Origin: an uncultured Prevotellaceae bacterium | GTDB taxonomy: Bacteria; Bacteroidota; Bacteroidia; Bacteroidales; Bacteroidaceae | DNA length: 46,758 nucleotides | Assembly: GCA_902770845.1 (NCBI GenBank) | Contig: CACXUV010000041.1 | Span: forward strand, 1 to 46,758 | Reading direction: 5' to 3' | Part shown: positions 8,311 to 18,679 of the stretch, one piece after another | How positions within the stretch are numbered: the first letter of the stretch is position 1 | How the letters are laid out: every line of letters starts with the position of its first letter | Notes under the pieces: generated by a model | What the model was told of the DNA's origin: nothing | The model's input: only the letters and a program-made list of their open reading frames with translations | Database searches by the model: none | Translations under genes and position numbers: made by a program

Positions 8311-8342
8311 AAAAAAGGCGCCATAGTTCAATCTATGGCGCC
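8311..8342 (-). terminator. Terminator overlapping the end of pyrD
   Basis: A 10-bp perfect stem (8317-8326 with 8333-8342) and 6-base loop are followed on the minus strand by a T-run. The TGA stop of pyrD (8330-8328) sits in the loop, and the last codons form one arm. Confidence 0.85.
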
Positions 8343-9236
8343 TATAATTTCCTGTACCGACTGACAGCCATGACTATCAAGCCATTCGTTGATGCCATTG
8401 CGCACCTTCAGCGTAACGGCTGGATCGATGAAGTTGGCTGTTCCTATCTCGATGGCAGTGGCTCCGCACATCAGGAACTCAATGGCATCCTTGGCTGTCA
8501 TGATGCCCCCCAGGCCAACGACGGGAATCTTCACACTGCGGGCCACCTGATAGACCATGCGCAGGGCAACAGGTTTCACGCAAGGACCACTGAGTCCGCC
8601 AGTGCCTATGGAGAGCACCTTGCGACGCTTCTCTACATCAACAGCCATGCCCATGAGGGTGTTGATGAGCGACACCGAATCGGCTCCGGCAGCCTCAACA
8701 GCAAGGGCTATATCGCTGATATTGGTGACATTGGGCGACAACTTCACGATGAGCGTCTTGTGATAACGCTTGCGAACAGCACTCACCACGCTCTCGGCTC
8801 CCTGACAGGTGACACCAAAGGCCATGCCACCATCCTTGACGTTGGGACACGAGATGTTCAACTCGATGGCAGGTATCTTCTCCAGGGCATCGATACGGGC
8901 TGCACACTCGGCATAGTCTTCGGGCGAAGAACCACTCACATTGACAATCATGTGGGTGTCGATGTCCTTGATTTGCGGATAGATATGCTCACAGAAATAG
9001 TCCACGCCCTTGTTCTGCAGACCCACACAGTTCAGCATGCCCATGGGTGTTTCGGCCATGCGCGGATAGTCATTGCCCTCACGGGGCTTCAGGGTGGTGC
9101 CCTTCACGATGATGCCGCCAATCTCGCTGAGCGGCACGAAATCCTGGAACTCAAGGCCGTAGCCAAACGTGCCCGAAGCCGTCATCACCGGATTCTTGAG
9201 CTGCAAGCCATTGATATTTACGCTTAGATTTGCCAT
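8328..9236 (-). CDS. pyrD: Dihydroorotate dehydrogenase B (NAD+), catalytic subunit
   Basis: This 302-residue class 1B enzyme binds FMN and oxidises dihydroorotate to orotate in pyrimidine synthesis. Visible motifs: [13 protein letters not shown] near the N-terminus, [26 protein letters not shown] with the catalytic-site Cys, and the FMN phosphate region [19 protein letters not shown]. Length is normal. Its start overlaps the end of pyrK by 13 bases, consistent with translational coupling of the PyrD-PyrK heterotetramer. The 3' end lies inside the terminator hairpin. Confidence 0.95.
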   Translation of the reverse strand: MANLSVNINGLQLKNPVMTASGTFGYGLEFQDFVPLSEIGGIIVKGTTLKPREGNDYPRMAETPMGMLNCVGLQNKGVDYFCEHIYPQIKDIDTHMIVNVSGSSPEDYAECAARIDALEKIPAIELNISCPNVKDGGMAFGVTCQGAESVVSAVRKRYHKTLIVKLSPNVTNISDIALAVEAAGADSVSLINTLMGMAVDVEKRRKVLSIGTGGLSGPCVKPVALRMVYQVARSVKIPVVGLGGIMTAKDAIEFLMCGATAIEIGTANFIDPAVTLKVRNGINEWLDSHGCQSVQEIIGAID

Positions 9237-10027
9237 AACAGACGATTGATATTAAACACTGGGCCTTCCTTGCACACACAAACATTAGAGGTTGTGCCAG
9301 CATCGGCATTCTTCACCTTTTCCACACAGCACAGACAGGCACCCAGACCACAGGCCATGAGATTCTCAAGCGACACCTCGCAGGGGGTGTGCTGAGCATG
9401 GGCATTGCTGGCCACGGCCTTCATCATGGGCGTTGGGCCACAGCACTGCACAAGGTCGAAGTGCTCCTGCAGCAAGACTGTGTGGTTGGTCACAAAGCCT
9501 CGCTCGCCCTCAGTGCCGTCTTCGGTGGTCAGCAACACGCGACCATACTTGCGAAACTCGTCGAGCATGAGCAGGTCTTTGCCACTGCGAGCACCCAGCA
9601 AGAAGGTGGGTTCAGCCCCCCTTTGATGCCATGCCTTGCCCAAATAGAGCAAGGGAGCCACACCCACACCGCCCCCTACGAGCAACACTCGGGGCTGTGA
9701 ACCGGAAACTGAGTGCAGGGTGAAGCCATTGCCTAACGGCAGCATGCAGTTGAGCCTGTCGCCGGGCCTCAGTTGTGACAAGCGTCGGGTGCCGTCGCCC
9801 ACCACAGCCACCAGGAGCCACAGTTCGTTTTCGGTCTCATCGACATTGCAAATGGAGATGGGACGACGCAGAAAAGTGGTGGGAGAGCCGTCGACCCTTA
9901 TCTCTACAAACTGACCTGGCTGCATGGGGGGCAGCTGCTGGCTCTGGTCGGTCAGCTTCAGCAGCACGTAGCGTTCGTGCAGGGGCTGCACCGACTTCAC
10001 CGTCAGATCTAGAACAGTTTTTGTCAT
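9224..10027 (-). CDS. pyrK: Dihydroorotate dehydrogenase electron transfer subunit
   Basis: This 267-residue protein carries electrons from PyrD FMN to NAD+ through FAD and a [2Fe-2S] cluster. The N-terminal ferredoxin-reductase-like barrel has the FAD motif [10 protein letters not shown], then the nucleotide-binding [14 protein letters not shown]. The C-terminal cluster-binding region is [12 protein letters not shown] followed by a later C-V-C pair, giving the four ligand cysteines. It is the first gene of the pyrK-pyrD pair. The 55 bases between it and the upstream outer-membrane gene have no clear consensus promoter, so read-through from that gene is possible. Confidence 0.95.
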   Translation of the reverse strand: MTKTVLDLTVKSVQPLHERYVLLKLTDQSQQLPPMQPGQFVEIRVDGSPTTFLRRPISICNVDETENELWLLVAVVGDGTRRLSQLRPGDRLNCMLPLGNGFTLHSVSGSQPRVLLVGGGVGVAPLLYLGKAWHQRGAEPTFLLGARSGKDLLMLDEFRKYGRVLLTTEDGTEGERGFVTNHTVLLQEHFDLVQCCGPTPMMKAVASNAHAQHTPCEVSLENLMACGLGACLCCVEKVKNADAGTTSNVCVCKEGPVFNINRLLWQI

Positions 10028-10082
10028 GATTCGTTTATACCTTTATTTATATATAGATGGTCATGTCAAGTGGTTAGCACAC

Positions 10083-13026
10083 TTAGAACCGTCCACCACC
10101 ACCAAAGCCGCCACGAGGACCGCCGCCAAAACCACCACGGTTGCCGCCACGGTTGCCGCCACGGCCTCCTTCAGGACCAGCACCAGGACCTTGGCGCATG
10201 GCCTGACGCATTTCCTTGGTTCCAAAGAGATTCAGACGATAGGTGGCGCGCAGCATGATGTAGCTGTTGATAGAGTTGTACCAATTATCGGTGCGGCTCA
10301 AGGCATCGATGGCGCGCGAGAAGTTGCTTTGCTGGTGAAGAATGTCATAGAACTCAAGACGCACACTCAGGGGATTGCCCTTCAGGAACGACTGCGAGAT
10401 TTGTGCATTCCAGATCAGCTCGTTGGTGTTGGCAGCATCATCGCTGAAGCCACGGCGCGACGACATGTTCAGGCTGGTAGTGAACTGCATGCCCCAAGGA
10501 GCCTGCAATGTGGTGTTGAAGCCATAGTTGAAAGCCCAGTTGCTCAGTTTGGAGTTCTCCTGCAAGGCATTGTTGGAATAGTTGTAGAGCACGGAACCAT
10601 TCAGTTCCACCTCCAACCAGTCGTTTCTGTAGCTGGCACCAAGACGCTCGCCCAAAGTGGTCGACTTGGTAGTTGACTTGCTCACGTTGCCATCACGATT
10701 GATGTCGATATAGCCCACGCGGTTGGCATAGCTGGCTTCCGTATTGGAGCTCACATTGAAATAGCCCGTGGTGTCGATGGCCGTGTTGATGGTAAAGTTG
10801 CCACCCAGACTCCAGTTGCCATTGATGTTCTCAGGACGCGACTCGCGGCCACCCGTCACGGGGTCATACTTCACCATGTTGGCCACCGAGTTCTGCGTGG
10901 TAGAGAAGTTCACGTTGGCAAACACAAAGCGCTGATGCTTCTCGAAGAAGTCGTTGTAGCGCCAGTTGAAACTTTGGGTGAACGAAGGCTTCAAGGCAGG
11001 ATTACCACTGGTGATGTTCAGGGGGTCGCTGTTGTCGGTAATGGGCAGCAGGTCGCTCATCGAAGGCTGACTGGTGTTGCCGCGATATTCAAAACGCATC
11101 TGACCACGATCGGAGAGCTTCCAACGGAAGTTGGCCGTGGGGCTCCAGTTCACCACATTACGCTTGGTGATGGTGTCAAGTCCCAGATAGCGATAGGTGA
11201 ACTCACTGGTCTGCGGAATGACCTGAATGCCCACATTGAAATTGTACTTCTCACGAATGACGCGCAGCATCACTTCGGCCGTATGGATGTAGTTCTTATA
11301 TTGAGAGAAACAGGGAAGCAAACATGGGGCTCCACTCACGATAGCCCAACGACAAGCCCGACATGTCGTAACGACGTGTGGGGTCAGTCATGCTCCAGAA
11401 ATCATAGGTGGAACGGTCGCTCTTGGTGTAACGATACTGGAAGTTATAGCTGAACTGCAGGAATGTTGCCTTGAAGATAGGTTCGCTATAGGTCAGGCGC
11501 ACGTTGTAGTCATAATTCTTGCTTGGCGTCACGTTGTAGCGGTTGCGCTGATAGGCTGAGTCGCCCGTGGCCAGCTGATAAAGATTGACAAGACTGCGCG
11601 AGAACGCCTCAGAGTCGCCTTCACTGTAATTGGCTCCAGTCTGCAAAGTCACATTACGTCCCTGACCGCCTATTTTGCGATTCACCTGCAAAGTACCACC
11701 AAAGCGTTTAGAATCGCTGTAGTTCATGCTACCATTCTGGCGCTGGTTCACTACCAATGCAGAGTCGATGCCCAGCATGCGCGACACGATGGCAGCGATT
11801 TCGGTGTTTGAGTCGGCATAGTTATAAGGATCATCGCTGAAGGTGGCCGAACTGCTGCCCGATATTCCGTCATTGCTGCCATAGCTCCACGTGGGGCGGA
11901 AGTTGATGTTCCAAAGCGTGTCGGGTGTCCATTCCACGCGCATCTGGGCATTCCAGGAATTAGAGCGCGAGAAGTTTTGATTGACCGACTCGCTGAACGA
12001 ACCCACCGAAGAAACGAAGTTCTCCGTGCTGCGGCGGCTCCAGGCATCGCCGTCGCCGTGGTTCCAGCGCACCGAGCCACTCCACTTCAGCAGTTTTTCT
12101 TTCTCATAATTGAAGTTGATCGAAGCCATCTTCGATGCCTGCAAGCCATTGCGGCCACCACCACCGAAGCGGCCACCACCGCCACCACCGCCAAAGCCCA
12201 TGTCGTTGGTGTTGTTGGCATTGACAAAGCCCATCACACGCAGTCCATCTTTCATCATGGCACCAAAGCCACGGCCGGCATAGCGGTGCTTGGTTCCCAC
12301 GCCACCATCAAAGTTGGCAAAGATGCCTCGGTTCATGCCCTGCTTCAGTCCAAAGTCGAGCACCATCTGGTCGTTGCCATCGTCGATGCCCGTCACACGG
12401 CTCAGGTCGCTCTTCTCTTCGTAAGTCTTGATGCGGTTGATAATCGACGTGGGCAGATTCTTCACGGCAGTCTTCGTGTCGCCAACCATGAACTCCTTGC
12501 CATCAACCTTGATCTTCTGCACCGTCTTACCATTGATCTTCACCGTACCGTCGTCGCTCACTTCGGCACCCGGCAATTTCTTGATGAGCTCTTCTACCAC
12601 CGAACCTTCCGGCGTGCGATAGGCTCCTGCATTATATATAATGGTGTCGTCCTTGGTTGTCACCTTGGCCACATTCTTCACCACTTCCACCTCCTTCAGC
12701 AACTTCGAGTCAGGAGAAATGACAAGCGTGCCCAGCTGCACAGGCTTTCCTTCTACTGCAACATTGCGATAGAGCGTCTTGTAGCCCACGTAGGTGATGC
12801 GCAGTATGAACTGTCCGTCCTGCGGAGCAGTCATTGTGAACTGGCCATTCAGGTTGGTCACAGCATTGGCAGCCATGGTGCTGTCTTTCTTCAGCAATGC
12901 CACGGTGGCCTGAATCACAGCCTCGCCTTGGTCTTTGTCGGTTACTGTGCCTGACACTGTGCGCTGGGCCTGTGCTGAGAGGGCCGTTGAAAGAACTACG
13001 GCCATCAGGAGTAAGAATCTTTTCAT
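10083..13026 (-). pseudogene. Outer-membrane beta-barrel (TonB receptor-like) protein gene with a single frameshift
   Basis: Two reading frames together encode one protein of about 980 residues. The 5' frame (13026-11296) starts at MKRFLLLMAV with a signal peptide, then a CarboxypepD_reg-like domain (about 20-105), a plug-like region (VEELIKKLPGAEV..., VDGKEFMVGD) and the first barrel strands. It has an internal Gly-rich loop. It breaks at YREWSPMFASLF and continues in another frame as SQYKNYIHTAEVMLRVI. Removing one base in the TTTCTCTC tract (about 11310-11318) restores a continuous frame. The 3' frame runs to 10083, finishing the barrel and ending in a Gly/Arg-rich tail (RGGNRGG... GGGGRF). 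The start at 13026 is preferred over an in-frame ATG at 13074 because it opens a proper signal peptide. It could be a true mutation, phase variation or a sequencing error. The ligand is unknown. Confidence 0.8.
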
Positions 13027-13137
13027 ACTTTGTTTTTGATCATCCGTTATACACTTCTTACCTAAATGACGCACGGATGTAGTGAAAGTTTAATTTCCGA
13101 ACAAAAATTGTCTGTTAAAAGCCGTCAACTGCATGTG

Positions 13138-13983
13138 CTACACCAGCCGAATGCCATCGTCGCCAATGGTGATGAGTCGGCGTTTATACAAGTCGCCAAT
13201 AGCTTTCTTATAAGCTTTCTTCGACACCTTGAAGCGGTCGGCTATCAGTTCCGACGGACTCTTATCGCCTAGTTCGCAGTAACCATTATTCTCATACAAA
13301 TAGCGCAACAGCACCTCGGCAAAGTCGAGCGTGTGCTGTCGGCCTGTTGCCTGCAGTGTCACATCAATTTTGCCGTCCTGCCGCACGTGGTCTACATAAG
13401 CCGTGAGGCGCTGCCCTGTGTGCAACGGACAAAACACCTGATTGTCATAGACCAGGCCCTGATACTGATTGTCAATGATGACTTTGAAGCCCAGGTCGGT
13501 CTTCTGCCACACCAAGACCGACACTTCGGTGCCGTGCCGAAGGGTGCCCCCTCTTTCAATCTCTACAGGCTGTTGCAGGTATCGCTCCACCTTGGCCGTG
13601 GCCATGAGGCGGTGCGTCTGCTCGTCTTCCTTCACATAGACCACATAGCTTTTGCCTACCTCCATGCGCTGTTTCTGCTCACGAAAAGGGCAGAACAAGT
13701 CTTTCATGAGCCCCCACTTCATGAAGGCGCCATACTGGTTAATCCAAGCCACCTCCAGACAAGCAAACTCGCCCACCTTTGCCAGTGGTGTTTCGGTGGT
13801 GGCCACCACGCGTTCGTCTTGATCAAGACAAATGAACACGGTGATGTCCTGCCCCACGTGCATGTCGGCAGTGACATAACGCTGCGGCAACAGCACCTCG
13901 CCTTCGTCGCCGCCATCCAGATACAGGCCGAAGTCCACCTGCTTCACGATTCTGAGTGTGTTATAATCGCCAAGTTTCAGCAT
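13138..13983 (-). CDS. cvfB: CvfB-type S1-like RNA-binding protein
   Basis: This 281-residue protein is the usual length of the CvfB/YitL family: about three S1/OB-like domains (1-210) and a C-terminal winged-helix (about 215-281; PSELIADRFKVSKKAYKKAIGDLYKRRLI). Motifs include VDFGLYLDGGDEGEVLLPQRY at the start and YGAFMKWGLMKDLF in the second domain. In Staphylococcus the family affects virulence and RNA metabolism; its role in Bacteroidales is not established. It lies 7 bases downstream of the ABC ATPase gene and is the last gene of a three-gene minus-strand operon. Confidence 0.85.
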   Translation of the reverse strand: MLKLGDYNTLRIVKQVDFGLYLDGGDEGEVLLPQRYVTADMHVGQDITVFICLDQDERVVATTETPLAKVGEFACLEVAWINQYGAFMKWGLMKDLFCPFREQKQRMEVGKSYVVYVKEDEQTHRLMATAKVERYLQQPVEIERGGTLRHGTEVSVLVWQKTDLGFKVIIDNQYQGLVYDNQVFCPLHTGQRLTAYVDHVRQDGKIDVTLQATGRQHTLDFAEVLLRYLYENNGYCELGDKSPSELIADRFKVSKKAYKKAIGDLYKRRLITIGDDGIRLV

Positions 13984-13990
13984 AACAGGG

Positions 13991-14644
13991 TTAAAGAGCT
14001 AAAAGTCCGTCTTTCATGTGAATGGTGCGGTCGGTCAGTGTGGCCAACTGCTCGTCGTGGGTCACGATGACAAAGGTCTGTCCGTACTTGTCGCGCAGGT
14101 CGAAGAACAGCTGGTGCAGTTCCTGCTTGTTCTGCGAATCGAGCGAACCGCTGGGCTCGTCGGCCAAAATGACAGCAGGACTGTTGACCAAGGCCCGCGC
14201 CACTGCCACGCGCTGTTTCTCGCCGCCCGACAGTTCCGAAGGCTTGTGGTGGGCCCGGTCGCTAAGGCCCATGAAGCGCAGCAACTCTTCGGCCTGCTGT
14301 GTGGCCTCCTTGCCACTACGTCCTGCAATATAGGCCGGAATCATGATATTCTCGATGGCCGTGAACTCTGGCAGCAACTGGTGGAACTGGAACACGAAGC
14401 CCAGCCTGCGGTTGCGGAAATTGCTCAGTTCGCGCTGATGAAGGCTGGTGATGTCGATGCCATCGATGCACACAGCGCCTGCATCGGGACGGTCCAACGT
14501 GCCAATGATCTGCAACAAGGTGGTCTTGCCGGCACCACTTGGGCCCACAATGCTCACCACTTCGCCCTTGTCGATGGAAAGGTCGATGCCCTTCAGCACC
14601 TGCAGTGCCCCGAAACTTTTGGTAATGTTCTTTACTTCAATCAT
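13991..14644 (-). CDS. LolD-like ABC transporter ATPase
   Basis: This 217-residue nucleotide-binding protein has Walker [11 protein letters not shown]-loop [10 protein letters not shown], signature LSGGEKQR, Walker [10 protein letters not shown] and H-loop VIVTHDEQ. It belongs to the MacB/LolD/FtsE-type ATPases and most resembles LolD, which powers lipoprotein release to the outer membrane. The start at 14644 ([11 protein letters not shown]) is chosen over an upstream in-frame ATG at 14677 because it matches family N-termini and overlaps the antiporter stop by 8 bases (ATGATTGA). No permease gene is adjacent, so its membrane partner must be encoded elsewhere. Confidence 0.85.
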   Translation of the reverse strand: MIEVKNITKSFGALQVLKGIDLSIDKGEVVSIVGPSGAGKTTLLQIIGTLDRPDAGAVCIDGIDITSLHQRELSNFRNRRLGFVFQFHQLLPEFTAIENIMIPAYIAGRSGKEATQQAEELLRFMGLSDRAHHKPSELSGGEKQRVAVARALVNSPAVILADEPSGSLDSQNKQELHQLFFDLRDKYGQTFVIVTHDEQLATLTDRTIHMKDGLLAL

Positions 14645-16763
14645 ATTTTTTGTGCATCCAATGCAGGATGGTGTCATAGATACTGTCTTCCTCGCGGTGC
14701 TGTGCCTCGGTGAAGCTCATGGAATCTTCCTTGGCCGTGCCATACTGATCGGGGAAAACAATCATCAGGTTGGTGCCAGAGAAATAGCGTGTCAGCTCAT
14801 CGGGCAAGCGATCGAGTGCGTTCTTGTAGCTGATGGTTCCCTTACGCGCCGTAACCACCACAAACATGTGGTCCTTGCCAATGGTTCCAGCCAGTTTGGG
14901 CAGTTCGTTCCAATGCCCCATGGGGGTGTATTCGGCCCGCACGCTGGGGTGCAGATTGTTGATATATTCGGCAATCAGCACCAGCGACTCGTTGCGGCCA
15001 TGAAACTGTATGCGGCAATCCAGTTGCTCTGCAAAGCGGCACAGGCGCTCCAGCCAGCGCCTGAAGCCAGGTTCAAACTCGGCCCTTGAAGGCACGGCCA
15101 CCTGAATGCGGCGCAAGGTGTTGAGCGGTTGTTCAAATCGTGTCAGGATGATCTGGCGGTTCAGGCCATTGTAAAGACTCTGGATGAACTCGCCCCAGAA
15201 CTTCTGCGACACATTGGTATGAACGTGCATGCCCATGACAATCTCGGAACAACCAAACTCGCGGAAGGCATGCTTGATGCCATTGGCTATATTACTGGCC
15301 AGTCGCACCTGCGTCTGCATGGGCACCTCGCTGGCACTGGCCTGACGCTGCAACTGCTCCAGCAAGCGCAGTCCCTGCTCTCGCCCTGCAGCAGCGTTCT
15401 CGTCGTCATAGACCACGTTCAGAGCCACCAAGCTGTGCACCGAGCGCTGGTCACGCATCAGGAGCGACAGATTGAGCAGCTGCGGGGCAATGTCGGGGTA
15501 TTTCACGCAGATGAGCACCTTTTCTGCTTCGCGCTCCGAATCCTTATGGGTCGTCGATGGATTCAGGGCAAGACTAATTTCAATGGCTGCCTTCTGGGTC
15601 ATCAGCGTAGAGATGATGCAAGTGACCAGAATCATGATAATCACGCCATTGAGCATCTGGTCGTCCACCAGGTATTGTCCAGGCGCCACTTCGAGCCGCA
15701 TGCCCACCATGACCATGGCAATGGCACCGGCCGCATGGGCCGACGTGAGTCCAAACATCATGTGGCCTTCCGACTTTGACAGGCGGAAAATGAGGCTCGA
15801 CAAATAGGCAGCCAGCGCTTTTCCAAACGTGCCAAAGAAGGCAATGAGCAGCACAATCCACCACATTTCGCTGCTTTCGGCCAGCGTGCGCAGGTTGATG
15901 AGCATGCCCACGCCTATCAGGAAATAAGGAATGAAGATGGCGTTGCCGATGAACTCGGTGCGGTTCATGAGCGGCGACACATGGGGAATGTAGCGGTTCA
16001 GAATCAAGCCTGAGAAGAAAGCGCCAAAGATGCCTTCCAACCCTATCAGGTCGGAAAGGGCTGCACTCAGGAACATGACCGACATGACAAACATGTACTG
16101 CATCACGGCATCGCTATAGCGACGCAGAAAATAGCGGGCCATGCGCGGAATGAGCACCACGCTGCCCACAATGAAACAGGCCAGTTTCAGCACAAAGAGG
16201 AGCCAGAACTGCCAACCGCTGTGGTCATCGAACGTGCCTGCCAAGCCGGCTATCATCACCAGGGCCATGAACAGCGAAATCATCGACGAGCCCACGCTGA
16301 GCATCACACTGGAATTGCGCTGCAGGCCATAGCGCCCCACGATGGGATAAGCCACCAACGTGTTCGATGCCATGATGCACCCCAGCAGGAACGACGCCCT
16401 GCCGCTGTAACCCAGCACCCACACCGACATGCAGTAGGTGAGCACCAAGGGAACAAAGCATGTGAGCAGCCCAAACACCACAAACTGGCGCGAGTTGCGC
16501 TTCACGCTTTCCAGATCCATTTCCAGTCCTGCTAGGAACATGATGTAGAACAAGCCCACACGACCAAACAGCTCGAACGACTCGTCGCGTTCCAGCACGT
16601 TCAGGCCATTGGGACCAATGAGCACACCAGCCAGCACCAAACCAATAATATAAGGTATTCTGAGTTTGCCCATAATGATGGGGGCAAACAGCACTATCAG
16701 CAGCACCACGAAGAATATCAGCGTGGGGTCGGTTATATGAAGATAGGAAGCCAATAGCGTCAT
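14637..16763 (-). CDS. CPA2-family cation/proton antiporter with C-terminal UspA-like region
   Basis: This 708-residue protein has about 12 membrane segments (residues 8-395) typical of Na+/H+ or K+/H+ antiporters: [27 protein letters not shown], and [16 protein letters not shown]. The cytoplasmic C-terminal half (about 410-690) has two weak universal-stress-protein-like units instead of a TrkA-N domain. The likely role is pH/ion homeostasis. It is the first gene of the operon with the LolD-like ATPase and cvfB. The only promoter-like -7 element ends 9 bases before the ATG, predicting an almost leaderless mRNA. The start is supported by the family N-terminus ([16 protein letters not shown]). 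Confidence 0.85.
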   Translation of the reverse strand: MTLLASYLHITDPTLIFFVVLLIVLFAPIIMGKLRIPYIIGLVLAGVLIGPNGLNVLERDESFELFGRVGLFYIMFLAGLEMDLESVKRNSRQFVVFGLLTCFVPLVLTYCMSVWVLGYSGRASFLLGCIMASNTLVAYPIVGRYGLQRNSSVMLSVGSSMISLFMALVMIAGLAGTFDDHSGWQFWLLFVLKLACFIVGSVVLIPRMARYFLRRYSDAVMQYMFVMSVMFLSAALSDLIGLEGIFGAFFSGLILNRYIPHVSPLMNRTEFIGNAIFIPYFLIGVGMLINLRTLAESSEMWWIVLLIAFFGTFGKALAAYLSSLIFRLSKSEGHMMFGLTSAHAAGAIAMVMVGMRLEVAPGQYLVDDQMLNGVIIMILVTCIISTLMTQKAAIEISLALNPSTTHKDSEREAEKVLICVKYPDIAPQLLNLSLLMRDQRSVHSLVALNVVYDDENAAAGREQGLRLLEQLQRQASASEVPMQTQVRLASNIANGIKHAFREFGCSEIVMGMHVHTNVSQKFWGEFIQSLYNGLNRQIILTRFEQPLNTLRRIQVAVPSRAEFEPGFRRWLERLCRFAEQLDCRIQFHGRNESLVLIAEYINNLHPSVRAEYTPMGHWNELPKLAGTIGKDHMFVVVTARKGTISYKNALDRLPDELTRYFSGTNLMIVFPDQYGTAKEDSMSFTEAQHREEDSIYDTILHWMHKKYD

Positions 16764-16771
16764 TACGCCTG

Positions 16772-16779
16772 CAAAGGTA
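16772..16779 (-). promoter_or_regulatory. -7 element of the antiporter operon
   Basis: TACCTTTG on the minus strand. Transcription would begin near 16767, only about 3-5 bases before the start codon at 16763. A CAAA at 16804-16807 would be a -33 TTTG but with 24-base spacing, longer than normal. Confidence 0.45.
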
Positions 16780-16832
16780 GTAAAAAAAACTTACTTTTCC
16801 AGCCAAACATGCGTTATTTTGTTTTTTTTTCG

Positions 16833-16840
16833 TAATTTTG
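16833..16840 (+). promoter_or_regulatory. -7 element of asd
   Basis: TAATTTTG lies 38 bases before the asd start in a T-rich stretch. The -33 box is not clear. Confidence 0.5.
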
Positions 16841-16878
16841 CGGCCAAATGAAAGTAAACCACCAAAAACGATAACAAA

Positions 16879-17901
16879 ATGAAAGTAGCAATTGTTGGTG
16901 CGAGCGGTGCAGTGGGACAAGAGTTCCTGCGCATCCTCGCTGAGAGAAAATTCCCCATGGACGAACTCATGCTGTTTGGTTCCGAGCGCTCTGCCGGGCG
17001 CAAGTACAACTACCAGGGCAAGGACATTGAAGTGCAACTGCTGAAACATGGCGACGATTTCAAGGGTGTCGACATTGTTTTCACCTCGGCCGGAGCCGGC
17101 ACTTCAAAGGAGTTTGCCGAAGACATCACCCGCTATGGCGCCGTGATGATCGACAACTCGAGTGCCTTCCGCATGGACGAAGACGTGCCCCTGGTGGTGC
17201 CTGAGTGCAATGCCGAAGATGCCCTGACGCGTCCACGCGGCATCATTGCCAACCCCAACTGCACCACCATCATGATGGTTGTGGTGCTGCAGCCGCTGGA
17301 AAAGCTGAGCCACATCAAGCGCATCCACGTGTCTTCCTATCAGAGTGCCAGCGGTGCCGGTGCAGCCGCCATGCAGGAGTTGCAGCAACAGTACAAGGAA
17401 ATCGTTGAGACGGGCGAGGTGAAGACCATCAAGAAATTCCCCCACCAGCTGGCCTACAACGTGATTCCACAGATCGACGTGTTCCAGCCCAACGGATACA
17501 CAAAGGAAGAAATGAAGATGTACAACGAAACACGCAAGATTATGCACACCGATGCCCGCTGCTCGGCCATGTGCGTGCGTGTGAGTTCGCTTCGTTCGCA
17601 CAGCGAGAGCGTTTGGATTGAGACCGAAAGCCCCATCAGCGTGGAAGATGCCCAGAAGGCCATTGCCGCAGCTCCCGGCTGCACGCTCGTCGACGATCCC
17701 GCCACGCTGACCTACCCCATGCCGCTCGACACTGCCGGCAAGGACAATGTCTTCGTGGGACGCGTGCGCAAGGATCTGGCCGACGACAACGGCCTTACAT
17801 TCTGGCTCTCAGGCGATCAGATTCGCAAGGGTGCAGCCCTGAATGCCGTTCAGATTGCCGAATATTTGGTGCAGCAGAAAGCCCTGCCCTGCTTTGCATA
17901 A
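16879..17901 (+). CDS. asd: Aspartate-semialdehyde dehydrogenase
   Basis: This 340-residue NADPH-dependent enzyme converts aspartyl phosphate to aspartate semialdehyde for lysine/DAP, threonine and methionine synthesis. The N-terminal Rossmann motif is [18 protein letters not shown]. The catalytic Cys is at about 128 in NPNCTTI. Other motifs are [14 protein letters not shown], the substrate Arg/Glu region QIDVF, and the late His in LRSHSESV. Length is normal and it is monocistronic. It converges on the LytTR regulator gene with only 10 bases between stop codons. Confidence 0.96.
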   Translation: MKVAIVGASGAVGQEFLRILAERKFPMDELMLFGSERSAGRKYNYQGKDIEVQLLKHGDDFKGVDIVFTSAGAGTSKEFAEDITRYGAVMIDNSSAFRMDEDVPLVVPECNAEDALTRPRGIIANPNCTTIMMVVVLQPLEKLSHIKRIHVSSYQSASGAGAAAMQELQQQYKEIVETGEVKTIKKFPHQLAYNVIPQIDVFQPNGYTKEEMKMYNETRKIMHTDARCSAMCVRVSSLRSHSESVWIETESPISVEDAQKAIAAAPGCTLVDDPATLTYPMPLDTAGKDNVFVGRVRKDLADDNGLTFWLSGDQIRKGAALNAVQIAEYLVQQKALPCFA

Positions 17902-17911
17902 GGGTTGGGGC

Positions 17912-18655
17912 TCACTTCCCCAGGAAGAGCGTGTCCAAATAGCGCTGAAACGCCTCTTTGTAGTTTTCGCCAATGGGCAGGTAGGTGTCAGCATCCAGAA
18001 TCACACGGTTCTTGTTCACCTCCTGCACCTTGTCGAGATTCACGATATAGGAACGGTGAATGCGCATGAAGTTGCCGGGCAAGAAGTCTTCCAGCTTCTT
18101 CATTGACAGCAAGGTGATGACCGGCTTGGGCTGACTCTCAAGGTGCAGCTTCAGATATTCGCTCATGCCTTCCACATAACGAATGTCGCTCAGTTGCACA
18201 CGCAACATGCGATAGTCGGTCTTTACGAAAATGGATGTGGCCTCCCCCGGTGCCTCCGAAGAAGAAAGAGCCATTCGCTCGTCTTCTTCCTGGGCACTGG
18301 GGGAGACCATTTTCTTTACCTTGTTGGCCGCACGCAGAAACTCGTTGAAGCCAAACGGCTTCAGCAAATAGTCCACGGCATCGACCTTGTAGCCTTCAAC
18401 GGCATACTCAGAATAGGCCGTGGTGAACACAATGACGGGGCGAACGGCCAGCTGGCGCACGAACTCCATGCCGGAAAGGTCGGGCATGTTGATGTCGCAA
18501 AAGATGGCATCTACCAGCTCGTGTTCCATGATTTCACGGGCCTCAGCCGCGCTCTGGCACTGGCCCAGCAGTTCGAAGAAAGGCACTTTCTGAATATAGG
18601 CAACCAGCTGGCGCAATGCCAGTGGCTCGTCGTCGATGGCAAGAACTTTGATCAT
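17912..18655 (-). CDS. LytTR-family response regulator
   Basis: This 247-residue protein has an N-terminal receiver domain with an acidic pocket near D8/D9, phosphoacceptor D54 in FCDINMPDLSG, the switch Thr in FTTAYSEYAVEGYKVDAV, and a conserved Lys in DYLLKPF. A linker leads to the LytTR DNA-binding domain (about 145-245; ERYVEGMSEYLKLHL-type segment and RIHRSYIVNLDKV). It lies 24 bases downstream of the sensor kinase gene and is the last gene of a four-gene operon. By analogy with LytSR/AlgR systems it should regulate envelope or surface genes, quite possibly this operon. Its binding sites cannot be located by eye. Confidence 0.92.
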   Translation of the reverse strand: MIKVLAIDDEPLALRQLVAYIQKVPFFELLGQCQSAAEAREIMEHELVDAIFCDINMPDLSGMEFVRQLAVRPVIVFTTAYSEYAVEGYKVDAVDYLLKPFGFNEFLRAANKVKKMVSPSAQEEDERMALSSSEAPGEATSIFVKTDYRMLRVQLSDIRYVEGMSEYLKLHLESQPKPVITLLSMKKLEDFLPGNFMRIHRSYIVNLDKVQEVNKNRVILDADTYLPIGENYKEAFQRYLDTLFLGK

Positions 18656-18679
18656 AAGAATTGGATTATCCGTTTTGTA

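Noticed and set aside
13991-14644. Complete LolCDE exporter
   Set aside because: Only the ATPase is present; neighbours are an antiporter and an RNA-binding protein.
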